The notes under the pieces are model-generated. The model saw only the letters and a program-made list of their open reading frames with translations. It searched no databases and was not told where the DNA came from. Shown piece after piece: positions 11,063 through 22,487 of a DNA stretch of 64,000 nt; within the stretch, counting starts at the first letter, position 1, and every line of letters begins with the position of its first letter. A program made the translations under genes and the position numbers. The stretch covers positions 61,348,001-61,412,000 of the forward strand of contig CM053158.1 in NCBI GenBank assembly GCA_028571685.1, in the 5' to 3' direction. The stretch comes from Heterohyrax brucei. Lineage: Eukaryota; Chordata; Mammalia; Hyracoidea; Procaviidae.

Positions 11063-12982
11063 TAGTAACGGTTTTTACAACACTGAACCATTCCTGCACT
11101 CCTGATGTATGAACCCTACTTGGTCATGGTGAATTATTATAATTTTTGTTGTTGCTATGTTGTTGAATTCTATTAGCTACAATTTTGCTGAGAATTTCTG
11201 CATCTAAGTTCTTGAGAAACACTGGTCTGTAATTTTCCTTTTTGGTGCGATTTCTACCTAGGTGTGGTATCAGAGTTATGCTGGCTTCACAGGATGAATT
11301 TGGAAGTATTCTGTCCTTTTTCTATGTTGTGAAATAGCCTCTGTAGTATCAGAATTAACTCCTCTCTAAAACTTTGGTAAATTATTCACAGATGCTGTCT
11401 GGACCAGCACTTTTTTTGGTTGGTAGTTTTTTTGATTATTTTTTCAATCTCTTCTTTTGTGATGAGTTTATTAAATTGCTCTACTTCTAGTTTGTGCTAG
11501 TTTTGCACCTAATGTGATTCTAGAAATTCATCTACTTCCTCTAGGTTTTCACAACTTTTAGAGTGGAGTTTTTCATAATATTCTATTATGATTCTTTTAG
11601 TTTGGATTGGAACTGTCCATCTCATTTCTTATTCGGGTTGTTTCCTGTCTTTCTTTTGTGAGTTAAGCCAATGGTTTATCAATTTTGTTGACCTTTTCAA
11701 AAACATAACTTTTGGTTTTGTTAATTCTTTCAATTGTTTTTCTAATCTCTAATTCATTTAGTTCTGCTCTGGTTTTTTATTAATTGTTTTATTCTGGTGC
11801 CCGAGGGGTTCTTTTGTTGTTCTCTTTCTACTTGTTCAAGTTGTAGGTTTAAATTTTGGGGTTTGGGTCCTTTCTTCCTTCCAGATGTGTGCATTTATAG
11901 AGATAAACTGACTTTGCAGCACTGCTTTTGCTGTATCCTGCAGGTTCTGGTAGAATGTGTTTTCATTCGCATTTGAGTCCATGAATTTCTTTATTCCATC
12001 CTTGATTTCTTCTATATCCCAGAAATTTTTGAGCAAGGTGCTGTTCGGTTTCTATGAGTTTGAGTTTCTACCCATGTTTTTTCTGCTACTGATTTCAGTT
12101 TTTGTAACTTTATGGTCTGAGAAAATGATCTGCAATAGTTCAATGCTTTGGATTTTGTTAAGACTTCATCTATGGCCTAATACGTAGTCTACTCTGAAGG
12201 TATATTTGTTTGACATTGGGGTGGAGAGTTCATCATATGACTGTGAGATTTAGTTAGCTGACTGACACAGCACAATCTTCCATATCTTCACTGAGCTTCT
12301 TTCTGGATGTTCTGTCCATTACTTCAAAGTGGTGTGTTGAAGTCTCCTAGTACTATTGTAGAGCAATTTGTCTCACTTTCCATATCTGTCAGCATTTGTT
12401 CGATGCATTGAAAAGCTTATTTATCTTATTGTCATTCCTGGCCTTCTTCACCTGTTGTTAGCTTGGTATGTATTTTTCCATCCTCTGAGTTTCAGTTTGT
12501 TTATATCTTTGCATTTAAGGTATGTTTCTTTTAAGCAGCATATAGATGGACTATGGTTTTATTACCCATCCTGTTACTCCTTGTCTCTTTATTGGTGCAT
12601 TCAACTCATTTCAAATCAGTGTAATCATTGATGGGCACGAATTTATTGCTGTCATTTTGGTGCATTTTTTTGCGTGTTGTCAACAGTTTCTTTGTTCTAC
12701 TTAATTTTCTATTCTGAGTCATTTTTCTTCATGGATTTTCTTTTCATCCTTTTCAGTGCTGGTTTTATATTTGTTGAGACTTCTAGATTGTGTTTCTTGT
12801 TTTCCTGTCCAGTATTGTCAGTATGCTTCGGAGCTATCCCAATATTCTCCCCTAACTACCTAAATTTAAGACAGTCTTTAACCTCTTTGTAGGACCTTAA
12901 CGTCCTCCCGATCTGAAAAGTCTGTAAATACATTAATTTGTCTCTTTTTAGTATAATATTTTGTCAAAATTCATACATTCAT

Positions 12983-13002
12983 ATATCTCATATATGAGAT
13001 AT
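12983..13002. repeat. Short AT-rich palindrome
   Basis: atatctca-tata-tgagatat is a perfect inverted repeat in the L1 region between the ORFs. Probably incidental. Confidence 0.7.
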
Positions 13003-13119
13003 CTATTTCTCTATTTTTTATATCTTACCTTGGATTGAGCTCTGGAGATTCCCTATGAAAGTTGGACTCTGGATGCTGTGTCCTGAACTGCATCCTTGAG
13101 AAATCTGATATTACTGATT

Positions 13120-13930
13120 TTCTAATCAAAGAATTTCCTTCAGTATTTCTTGTAGTTTCGTTTTTGTTGTTGCAAGGTCTCTAAACGTCTGTTTACATGA
13201 GAGACAATTCTGCAGAATATGTAATTGTGAGTTAGAAATTTTTTCCTTCAAGGGTTTATATATGTTATCTCGCTGCATTCTTGCAAATATGGTTTCCACT
13301 GAATAATTACAGCTCAAGCTCAATGACTCTCCTCTGTAAGTCAGTTATGGTCAAGTTTGATAGAATATGTATCAATGTCTTTCTTTTATGATCTACCTTT
13401 TACGGGATTTGATGAACAAACATCTTGCATAGCTATCTTCTCATCTTTTGTGAATGATGTCAGTGAAGTTTTCTGTCAGTAAATCTTCAACAGTTCTCTC
13501 TGTACTTTCTCTTATTCCTCCCTGTTCTGATACCCTAATCATTCATAAATTATTCCTCTTGAAAGATTCCCCCATAATGCTTGCCAAAGCCAAGTGCCGT
13601 CGAGTCGGATCCGAATGCTTAGTGAGCCTTCATTTTTTTTGTTTGTTTTTTTCTCTGATTTTTCCTCATAAATGCTGGTGTCAGTTGCTTTATCTTCAAT
13701 TTCACTAATTTCACATTCCACTGCCTTGATCCTACTGCTTTGACTTTCTACTGAATTGTCTAATTCTGTGATTTTACTGTTAATCTGGTGAGTTTCAGAT
13801 CACTGCTGCTCTAGTTATTCTTCCGCTCACTTCATCTAATCTTTCCGATTTCTTGAAGAGTTCTGTACATAACTCTTCATATTCTGCCTCTAATAACTGC
13901 AAGGAGACTTCTTCATCTAGTAAATTTTAT
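13120..13930 (-). pseudogene. L1 ORF1 fossil, minus strand
   Basis: Minus-strand frames read 'SEIEDKATDTSIYEEKSEKK' (about 13709-13650), matching 'SDMEDRATDTSVYEQKSEKR' in the younger L1 ORF1. Nearer the C-terminus comes 'FRDLATTKTKLQEILKEIL' (about 13180-13126). ORF1 encodes the trimeric RNA-binding chaperone of L1 particles. The copy is frameshifted and carries a 31-base insertion at 13583. Confidence 0.75.
13583..13613 (-). mobile_element. 31-base SINE/RTE tail insertion with 7-base target duplication
   Basis: The sequence holds 'agtgccgtcgagtcgg', the reverse complement of the end shared by AfroSINE and RTE. It is flanked by aatgctt at 13576-13582 and 13614-13620. Removing the insert and one duplicate restores continuous L1 ORF1 sequence ('cataatgcttagtgagcc'). 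Confidence 0.7.
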
Positions 13931-14950
13931 TTTTTTGTTTTGACAGTTTTCTTAAGCCACGGGGGGTCTGCTTCTTAAAATAATTAGAAATTTTTGTCTG
14001 AGCCACAAGAAAGCAGTTGTGATTTATTTCTTAGGTTCTTGTGATCAACTACTACATATATATTTTAATTTGGTTTTGACTGACCAAGTAGTCTAGTCGT
14101 TTGAGGTAGATTATTGGAGCCTTAATAATTCTGATGCCCTGTCACCAGATGGTTAGAGCTGTTACAACACTCAGAAAGGCAGCAGAAATTGCTGGCTCTT
14201 GGCAATTCTTCTATCCCTCCCTTTGTTTACCTCTCCGAGTCCAGAAGTGAAGCTCCATGCACGCACATAAAATCTCCCATTTCTGACCCATGTAGTGTGT
14301 CTGAATTTAGTGTCAGTGTACAGCAAGAAAGGGTGGGAGGCTAGGTATAGGGAGTGAAGTCAGCAAGTATGAAAGGTATGAGCCATGAGAGTGCATGAGC
14401 ACTTAGCTTGTAACACTCTGATGAAAAGCCCTTTGTGACTCGTCAGTGCAGCAATTCCCAGCTCAGCTTCTCCACACAGAAAGACACATTCCTATTACTC
14501 ACTGCTGCTGTACTCTGCCCCCAGCCACTGCTGTGTTCTACAGGTGCAGCCATCCTCAGCATAGCTTCCCAGCTGAGAAAAATAAACTCCACTCAGGCAC
14601 CACTGTCCTGTGTGGCTGCTGGGCCCAGGAACACACTCAGGCACAGCTGTTCCAAGCTCAGCTTCCCCACTGAGAAAAATAGGCTTCACTCTTACGTTAC
14701 TGTGAGGCCCTGTGTGGCTGCCAATCTGCTTCTGACAAAGGTAGTTCTTCCTCTTCCAGTCACCCAGTTCAACCTCTCAGCTTTCTGCCCAGTACTGGAG
14801 CTCCCAGGATGTCCTATTTACTCCATTCAGTTGTTTTTCAAGTTCTTTGTTAGAGGGGTCAGACAAAATGTGTGGCTAGTGCACCAGCTTAGCCCCACCT
14901 CTCTACATTACCTTTTCTTGATTTTTAAGCTGTGCAGTATACCCTTGCTC
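13930..14950 (-). mobile_element. Probable L1 5' UTR, minus orientation
   Basis: More GC-rich than the surroundings, lying where the 5' UTR is expected upstream of ORF1. Repeated phrases such as 'cccagctgagaaaaataaactcc' (about 14569) and 'ccccactgagaaaaataggcttc' (about 14665) suggest short degenerate tandem units. A 189-codon frame at 14435-15004 on the plus strand crosses the boundary with the RTE and is a chance frame. Confidence 0.55.
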
Positions 14951-17095
14951 TCTTTGAATAACTGCCTCTTGGTCAATATACAGTTTATACACGAGCACAA
15001 TTAACTGTTCAGGAATTCCCGTTTTTTGCAATGTTATCCTTAATTTGTTATGATTCACACTGTCGAATGCTCTTGCATAATCAATAAAATACAGGTAAAG
15101 GTCTTTCTGTTATTCTATGGTTTCAGCCAAGGTTTACTTGACATCAGCAATGACAAGTCTCATTCCACAGCCTTTTCCAAATCCAGCTCCAATTTCTAGC
15201 ACTTTCCTGTTAATATACTGCTCTAACACTTTTTCAATGATATTCTGAAAAGTTCTGCTTCTGTGTGGTAGTAATAACATTGTTTGATAATTTCTGCCTT
15301 CTGTCAGACTCTTTAGAAAGGGAACAAATATGGATCTCATCTAGTCAGAAGACTAGGTGGCTGTCTTTGAACTTCCTGGCATAAATGAGTGTGTGCTTCC
15401 AGTGTTGCATCCATTTGTTGAAATATCACTGATATTCCTCCAATTTCTAGAATCTTGTTTTTCACCAATGCCCTTGCTGCAGCCTACACTTTTTCCTTCA
15501 GTGCTATTGCTTCTTGACCCCTGAAATCCTTGATCAACCAATTCTTACTAATACAGCAACTGTATTCCTTCTATCTTCCTATAGCATTCAGTATTTTGTC
15601 CAGAGAAAACATCAAAACTGCAACTTGAGGCTTAAATTTTTGTTTTGTTTTGTTCAGTTATTTCAGCTTAAGAAATGTCAAACAGTTCCTCACTTTTGAT
15701 TTTCTAACTACAGTCTTTGCACATTTCACTGTAACATTTTTCTCTACCTTATCAAGCTGCCCTTTGAAATCTTCTGTACAGTTCTAGAATTCATCACTTT
15801 TTCCATTCACTTTAGCTACTCTACATTCAAAAGCAAGTTTCAAAGTCTCTTGTGACATGAATTACATTTTGGGTTTTTTTTCCTGTGTTTGTAATGACCA
15901 TTTGCTTTCTTCACACAGGACATTCTCAGTATCTTCCCGCAGCCTATTTGGTCTTCAAACATTAGTGTTTATTGCATCACATCTATTTCTGAAATGGTCT
16001 CCAAATTTAGGTGGGATATATTCAAGTTCATATGCTGGTTCTCACGAATTTCTTTCAATTTCCTTCAGCTTCAACTTGAACTTACATTTGAGCAATTGAT
16101 GGTGGGTTCCAAAATTGGCCCTTGGCCTTGTTCTGAAAGGTAATATTGAGCTTTTCCATCATCTCTTTCTACAGATGAAATAGGTTTGAGTCCTATGCAT
16201 TCCATCCGGTGAGGTAGATGTATAGTCACTGTTAATGTTGATGGAAAAGGGTATTCTATCATGTAATCTCAGGCGTTTCTACCTCCAAGGTCATATTGTC
16301 CAGTCACTAATCCCTCTTCTGTCTCCAACTTTTATATTTGAATCACCCATAATTACCAATGCATCTTGAGCACGTTTGATCAATTTCTGACTGCAGAAAT
16401 TGGTGGGGGAAAAAATCTTTAATTTTCTCATCTTTGTCATCAGTGGTTGGTGCATAAATTTGACTAGTAGTTGCATTAACTGGCCTTCCTTGTAGGTTTA
16501 TGGGTATTATCCTATCACTAATACCACTAGTCAGGAGAGATCTTGAAATGTTCTTTTGACAATGAACGTGTTGTCATTCCTCTTCAATTTGTCATTCCTG
16601 GCATAGTAGACAATATGCTTTCTGCTCCAATTTAAGCTCACTACTGCCTGAATTCCATTACCTTCTTGATGACTTCCAATTTTCCCAAATTCATATTTCA
16701 TACATTACACATTCCAATTACTAACAGATGTTTACAGCTGTTTGCTCTCATTTTGTATCTTGCCACAGTAGCAAATAAAGGCCCTGAAAACTTGACTCCG
16801 TTCATGCCAGTAAGGTCTACTCTAGTCCAATGAGGTAACTCTTCCCCAGTCATATTTTGAGTGTCTTCCAATCTAAGGAGCTCATCTTTCAGACAATGAT
16901 CTGCAGCTCTCCATACAGTTTTCACTGGCCAATTCTTTCAGAAGTAGATTGCCAGGTTCTTCTTCCTAATCTGAAAACTGGTAAAACCTACCCACTAAGG
17001 GTGACCCTGCATACTACTGAAAAGGCTTCCTATGTCACAGTCAAAGATAGGTCACCAGTGGACCACAAACTGGTTGACACATGGTGATGAAACAT
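14950..17095 (-). mobile_element. RTE (BovB-like) LINE, minus orientation, longest copy
   Basis: Minus-strand frames give, from right to left, an N-terminal part ('TGEELPHWTRVDLTGMNGVKF', 16840-16770), an AP-like endonuclease piece ('ALVIMGDSNIKVGDRR', about 16370-16310) and a reverse transcriptase piece ('VLEIGAGFGKGCGMRLVIADVK', about 15200-15135). RTEs encode one protein that nicks DNA and copies RNA into it. Here the frame is broken many times and the 3' end beyond about 14950 is missing. The parts match the RTE copies at 26400 and 28556. Confidence 0.75.
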
Positions 17096-17390
17096 TATAA
17101 AGCTATGATAACATAATGTAGTATTTACACAAGGTACACAAATATACAGATGAAACAGAATTAAAAGTCTAGGTATAGTGGTGACAGTGTCCTGAGGAAT
17201 AGGCCCAGCAGTCAGAGAGTGATCCACCTCAAATCATTCAGTCCTGTGCCTCAAAGTCTTTGTAAGCAGCACTTGTCACCTGTCCACCAATGGGGACGTG
17301 CATCAGATGAATGGAGGTTCCATGCCCCTCTGCCACAAATAGCTGTGTGACCCTGGGCAAAACAGCATTGAGCATCCAGAAATAAACCTA
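17096..17390 (+). repeat. Mostly unrecognised; short MIR fragment near 17335-17365
   Basis: The only match I see is 'agctgtgtgaccctgggcaa', the conserved MIR core in plus orientation. The rest shows no recognised feature. Confidence 0.5.
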
Positions 17391-17579
17391 TACACTTAGG
17401 GTAAACTGATATTCAATAAGGTTGCCAAGTTCAGTTAATAGGATAAAAACAGTCTCCTCAAGAATTAGTTCTGGGATAACTCATAATGGGTCAATAACCT
17501 AAATGTAAGAACTAAAACTAGAAAACTCTTAGAGGAAAATACAGAGGTAATGATTTGGGACCTAGTTTTTAACAACAGT

Positions 17580-17664
17580 TGGTCAACGAGCACCCAGTAG
17601 ATTTGAACTGCTGATCTTCTGGTAAGCAGCAATAGCTCTTAACCACTATGCCACCAGGGATTCC
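17580..17664 (-). repeat. AfroSINE fragment, minus orientation
   Basis: 'gatttgaactgctgatctt' followed by 'aaccactatgccaccaggga' is the 5' part of the SINE in reverse. Confidence 0.8.
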
Positions 17665-17842
17665 TCATTAGTCAGCAAGGAAATGCAAATCAGTATCATG
17701 AAATACCACTTCACATCCACTACTATGGCTATGATCAAACTGAAACTGAAAACAATAGGAAACGATCAGTGCTGATGAAGATGTAGGGAAACTGGATCCC
17801 TCATTCATCGCTGGTGCTAATTTGAAAAAGTAAAAGCATTTA

Positions 17843-17989
17843 AAAAAAAAGTGTCATCGAGTGAATTCTGACTCACAGAGACCCTACAGAGCAGAGCAGA
17901 ACTGCTACCGAGTTTCCAAGTAGTACCCGACAGATTTGAACTGCTGACCTTTTTGGTTAGCACTTAACTACTATGCCACCAGGGTTTCC
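17843..17989 (-). repeat. AfroSINE, minus orientation
   Basis: It starts after an A-run with 'gtgtcatcgagtgaattctgactc' and ends 'ctatgccaccagggtttcc'. Confidence 0.85.
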
Positions 17990-18411
17990 AAGTTAAACAT
18001 AGTGCCTCAGAAAAAATAAACACAGAATTACTATATATCCCAGGTATATGTGGTATATTCCTTCCCTAGGTATATGCCAAAAATATTGAAAGCAGAGACT
18101 TAAACAGAAACTTGTATACTAATATTCACTGCAGCATTGTTCACAATAGCCAAAAGGCAGAAACAACTCAAATGTCCATCAACAGCTGAACAGAAAAACA
18201 AAACATATCCACACAATGGCCTATTATTCTGCCATAAACAGAAAACACATTCTGGTAACATCCTACATAGGTGAACCTAAAACCATCACAATGAGTGAAA
18301 GAAGTTCGACACAAAAGGAGAAACATTATGTGACACTCCTTATACGAAATATCTACAAGAGGCAAATAAATGTGCACAGCTCAATTTATCACAGCTACTA
18401 TGGACAGACGG

Positions 18412-18556
18412 GGAACCTAGATACAGTGGCTAAGTGAAATGGCCAGCTGTTCAAATCTATCAGATGCTCCCTGGAAACCCTATGGAGCAGTCTGGCTGTC
18501 TTAAAAGGTCACTATGAGTCAAAATTGACTCCACAGCAACAGGTTTGGTTTTGGAT
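18412..18556 (+). repeat. AfroSINE, plus orientation
   Basis: It starts 'gaacctagatacagtggctaag' and ends 'tgactccacagcaacaggtttggtttt'. Confidence 0.8.
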
Positions 18557-18779
18557 TTGGGGCAGGAGATAACAAAAGTTATTGCTTGGGGTCACTGGGT
18601 TTCTCCTAAGGGTGACGGAAAACTTTGAGAATGCATTATTTGTGATTTATTTACAACATTCACTGTGACTATAATGTTACTGAATTATACATTTTTTAGA
18701 TGTCGAAAAGACAAATGTATTCTCTCTCGTGGTCTATGTGTGTATGTACACACCATGATAGATAAAATATGACACGTAG

Positions 18780-19480
18780 CAAGTAAGTGCTAGGACACTG
18801 GATCTCCGCATGTAAAAGAATGTGAACCCATCCCTCTCAACATGTATAAAAATTAATTCAAAATGGATCAGTAGCCATTAAACTCTTAGGAAAAAACATG
18901 AGGGTAAAAATTCAAGTCATTGTTTTTTACAGTGGGTTCTTACATGATACCAAAAGAGCAAAGAAAAAGCAAGTGAATCAGACTTCAATAAAAAATTTTA
19001 AACTCGTCCTTATCAAACCACTTTATTAAGAAAGTAAAGAGACAACCTAGAGAATGGGAGAAAATATGTGGGAGCATGTATCTTTTAAGATTTTAATATC
19101 CAGAATATATAACTGCAAGTTAAAAAAAAATGATGCAATTAAAAATCTATTGAACAGACATTTCACAAAGAAAATATACAAATGGCCCATATGCATATGA
19201 AATAATGTTAAATGCCATTGCTGTTAGGTGCCATCAAGTGATTCTGACACCTGGCCACCACATACATAACAAAGCAGAACTGTCTCACAGTGTTTATGTG
19301 GTAGCAATTATCAGGGAAGCAGACTGCCAGGTCTTCTTCCTGTGGCACTGTTAGTTGGGTTTGAATCGCTAACCTTTTGGGTAGTAGCTGAGTGCTTAAT
19401 CTTCTAAGCTACCAGAAAGCCTTTAAATATCATTAGTTAAAAGTTAGCTGCAATTCATGAGACCCCAGAAATATTACTGC
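18780..19480 (+). mobile_element. Old L1 fragment, ORF2 C-terminal part
   Basis: 'gacactggatctccgcatgt', 'aattcaaaatggatcagtag' and 'cttatcaaaccactttattaag' are L1 ORF2 tail phrases. An AfroSINE splits it at 19219-19421. Confidence 0.7.
19219..19421 (-). repeat. AfroSINE, long form, minus orientation
   Basis: It starts 'tgctgttaggtgccatcaagtg' and includes the extra central part 'gaagcagactgccaggtcttcttcc', also found in the RTE 5' region at 16935-16970. It ends 'cttctaagctaccagaaag'. Confidence 0.8.
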
Positions 19481-21515
19481 CCTCTTATGAATAGATGATA
19501 TTCAACAAAAGCCTAAAGGTCATACACAGGGTAAAAACAGTCTCTCTAACAAAACGGTATTGGCAAAATTGGATATCCATCTGCAAAAAACTGAAAGAAG
19601 ACCCGTATCTCACACCTTACATAAAAGCTAACTCAAAATGGGTCAAAGACCTAAATAACAAACCTAAAATGATAAAGATTAGGCAATAAAAAATAGGATC
19701 AATAATGAAAGTTCTAATACACGGCATGGAGGACAGACTACAAAACCTATCAGTGCACAAACAAGAGGAAACTGATAAATGGAAACTACTAAGAATGAAA
19801 CACACTCACCCAAAGGCTTTATCAAGAGAGTTAAAAGACTACCTACAGAAAGGGAAGAAATATTTGGCAACTTAATGTCAAAGCAATATCTGATATCAAT
19901 AATCTACAGGGTACTACAAAATATCAACCAGAAAAAGGTAAAGAACTGAATTAAGCAACGAGCAAAGGAGATGGATAGACACTTCAGCAAAGAAGACATC
20001 CAAGCAGCCAAGAGACACACGAGGAAATGCTCACAATGATTAGCTATTAGAGAACTCCAAATGAAACTACAATGAGATACCATCTCACCCCAACAAGGTT
20101 GGCAATAATCCAAAAAACACAAAACAACAAATGCTAGAGAGGCTGTGGAGAAATGGGAACTCTCCTACACTGCTGGTGGGAATGCAAAATGGTACAACCT
20201 CTTTGGAAAGCAATTTGGTGCTTCCTTAAAAAGCTAGAAACAGAAGTACCATACAGTCCAGCAATCCCACTGCTTGCAATATATCCTACAGAAATAAAGG
20301 CATTCATATGAACAGATACATGCACACCAATGTTTACTGCAGTATCATCCACAATAGCAAAGAGATGGAAGCAACCTAGGTGCCCATCAACACATGAATG
20401 GATAAACAAACTACGGTACATACACTCAATGCAACACTATGCAATTTTAGGAAGTATCTCATAACCTGGTTTCCACTAGAAGACATTATGCTGAGTGAAA
20501 TCAGTCAGCTGCAAAAGGACAAGTACTGTATGAGACCTCTGCTATAAGGACTTAAAAATGGACTAATGTACAGAGGACTCTTTTTGACAGCTACAAGGGT
20601 GAGGAGGGAGGAAGGGGGTTAGTCATAGCTTAGATAGTTGAAAGGAAGATGGTTAGGAGAAGGGAGTGACAGCACAGAGTAGAGAGATCAATATAACTGG
20701 ATACAACAAACTGAAAGGCTTTCTAAAACTCAAGTCAGTATTTCAAAGGATAGAGTAGCAGGTACAGAGGTCTGGGGATCATGTTTTCAGTGTACACTGA
20801 GGTCAACTGGCATAACTAGCCTTTTGATAGAAGAGTCTTCTGCACCCCATATTGGTGAGTGACTCCTAGGGTCTTAACAGCTAGCAAGCTGCTAACTGAG
20901 GTACACCAAATGGTCCCAATCCTTCTGAATAGATAATGACTGAAAACAACAAAGACATGAAGAAATATAAATCCAGGAGACAGAAGGATCCATATGAAGG
21001 GGAGACTGTTTCAATAAGAGACCAGAAGAACCAGATGGTATTCAGCCACCAACAAAGATAGCCATGATGGGGGACACAACATAGAGCCCAAGGCAGTACA
21101 AGAAAAAGAGGTATGCAGTTTAAGAACTCTATTAAAGACCAGAATTGATGGTCCAACAGCCTGGACAGTCCCCTGGGAACATGGCCCCTACACATGCTGC
21201 TGGCCCTGACTGGAAACCAGTACTGAGGTCAGCTCTTCAGACAAGAATGAAATGGACTCAGGTGCACAGTGTGACCACATGGTATGTGCACTTTATGGTT
21301 TCATATATTTATAGGAAGCTGTCTTACTGGTTTCTTTCTAGATGAAGAGAAGAGGGTGGAAAGCAGGAGACAGGTGTTCATTAAGAGGATACTAGAATTA
21401 CAGAGGGAAAAGGAGAAATGTGCTATCACTGGTTGGAAGACTAGATGGAACTGCAAAATCGTTGGGTGTGCAAAACTGACCTGGATTATATACTTTCATT
21501 TAATCACAATTAAAA
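19481..21515 (+). mobile_element. 5'-truncated L1, ORF2 end and full 3' UTR
   Basis: The element enters in ORF2 ('[25 protein letters not shown]', 19557-19631), passes the cysteine-containing C-terminal region (20130-20260) and ends with the same 1 kb 3' UTR found at 50763-51750. The UTR finishes 'ttcatttaatcacaattaaaaaaa' at about 21515. Only a few breaks are visible, so it is younger than its left neighbour. Confidence 0.85.
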
Positions 21516-21525
21516 AAATGTGTAT

Positions 21526-21715
21526 AGCCAAGTGCCGTCAAGTCAGATACATACATGTATATGCATATGTATACACATATACACACATGTTCTGTTGCAT
21601 TACACATATATACATATACATAGACATGTGTATATACATGTATATATATATATGTATAGATACATACATATTTTTAATTGTATACATATACACATACACA
21701 TATATAAAAGTTAGC
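21526..21715. repeat. SINE-tail fragment followed by a TA/CA microsatellite
   Basis: 'agccaagtgccgtcaagtcaga' (the AfroSINE/RTE end in reverse) sits a few bases after the L1 A-tail. It is followed by about 165 bases of imperfect (TACA/TATA)n with ATG spacers. Open frames of 60 or more codons here are artefacts of the repeat. Confidence 0.8.
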
Positions 21716-21975
21716 TGCAGTTCAGTCAACTCCAACTCACGACAACCTTACACACAACAAAGTGAAACACTGCCCTGCCCTGCCCTTTATCATGCTCACA
21801 ATCACCACCGTGGTCAAGCCCATCATTGCCACCACTGTGTCAATCCACCTAATCAAGAGTCTTCCACCTCTTGATGACTCTCTGCTTCACCAAACATGAT
21901 GTCATCCTCCAGCAATTAAGTCCTCCTGATGATGTGTCCAAAGCAAGCAAGTCAGACAGTATTCTGCTGTGATCT
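21713..21975 (-). mobile_element. RTE (BovB-like) 3' end fragment, minus orientation
   Basis: 'agtcaactccaactcacgacaacc', 'gtgtcaatccacctaatcaagagtcttcc' and 'ccaaacatgatgtcatcctccag' follow the RTE 3' region also present at 28575-28800. Confidence 0.75.
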
Positions 21976-22007
21976 ATACAGTTTTCACTGGCTAATTTTC
22001 ATGAATT

Positions 22008-22204
22008 ATTGTTGTTTGCCATCAAGAAAAGATTCCAACACAGTGACACTAGAGCACAGAGCAGAACTGCTCCTGACGGTTTGATGGACTGGCAGCTTTG
22101 CAGGACCAGACAGCCAGGTGTTTCATCCTGCAGAGCAAACTAGGTTTGCACTGCTGATCTTTCAGTTAGCAGCCAAATGAGTCACCATTGTGCTGCCAGG
22201 GCTC
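22008..22204 (-). repeat. AfroSINE, minus orientation
   Basis: Starts 'ttattgttgtttgccatcaag' and ends 'gtcaccattgtgctgccagggctcc'. Confidence 0.8.
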
Positions 22205-22487
22205 CTTTATTAGTCATCAGGGAATTGCAACTCAAAACCACGAGATTCTATAGAATACTAGAACATAAGGTAAGTTTTCCAATATAACTGAGGGCATATG
22301 AAAAAGCAACAGCCAACATTATATTTAATGGAGAAAAACTGATAGTTTTTGCTTCAAAATCAGGACTATGACTACACTCAGCACTTTAAAATTGTAGTAG
22401 AAGTCCTAGCAGTAAGATGAAAAACACAGAAAACACACAAAAGGTATCCAGATCAGAAAAAAAGAAAAGTATCTAGTTATGACATAT

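Larger units (their letters stand above)
7440..12800 (-). pseudogene. L1 ORF2 fossil (endonuclease and reverse transcriptase), minus strand
   Basis: The C-terminal part lies at 7440-8900, the reverse transcriptase at about 9000-11500 and the endonuclease-to-linker part at about 11836-12700. The frame at 12036-11836 reads 'NFWDIEEIKDGIKKFMDSN', equivalent to 'KTWVTEEIKDELKKFMDSN' in the younger L1 at 47717-47773. Stops, frameshifts and the 1.3 kb insertion at 9776-11062 destroy it. Confidence 0.75.
6336..14950 (-). mobile_element. Long L1 LINE, minus orientation, with nested insertions
   Basis: Read on the minus strand, all L1 parts occur in order: a 5' UTR (about 14950-13930), ORF1 remnants (13930-13120), ORF2 (about 12800-7440) and a 3' UTR of about 1 kb (7440-6336). 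It is interrupted by an AfroSINE at 6648-6799, a SINE pair at 7945-8220, a composite insertion at 9776-11062 (old LINE fragment, mariner and solo LTR) and a 31-base insertion at 13583. All frames are broken. The left edge abuts an RTE 3' end. Confidence 0.8.
17391..18690 (+). mobile_element. Old L1 fragment, ORF2 end and 3' UTR, with three SINEs
   Basis: L1 ORF2 C-terminal and 3' sequence runs in order through 17391-17580, 17665-17840, 17990-18411 and 18557-18690. Examples are 'tattcactgcagcattgttcacaatagcc' and 'ggcctattattctgccataaa', standard L1 3' phrases. The gaps are AfroSINEs. Confidence 0.75.

Noticed and set aside
14435..15004. A 189-codon open frame on the plus strand
   Set aside because: It runs antisense across an L1 5' UTR and into an RTE end, with no domain or coding character.
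21284..21874. A 196-codon frame rich in Tyr, Ile, His and Thr
   Set aside because: It spans an L1 3' UTR, a TA/CA microsatellite and an antisense RTE; the composition is that of the microsatellite.
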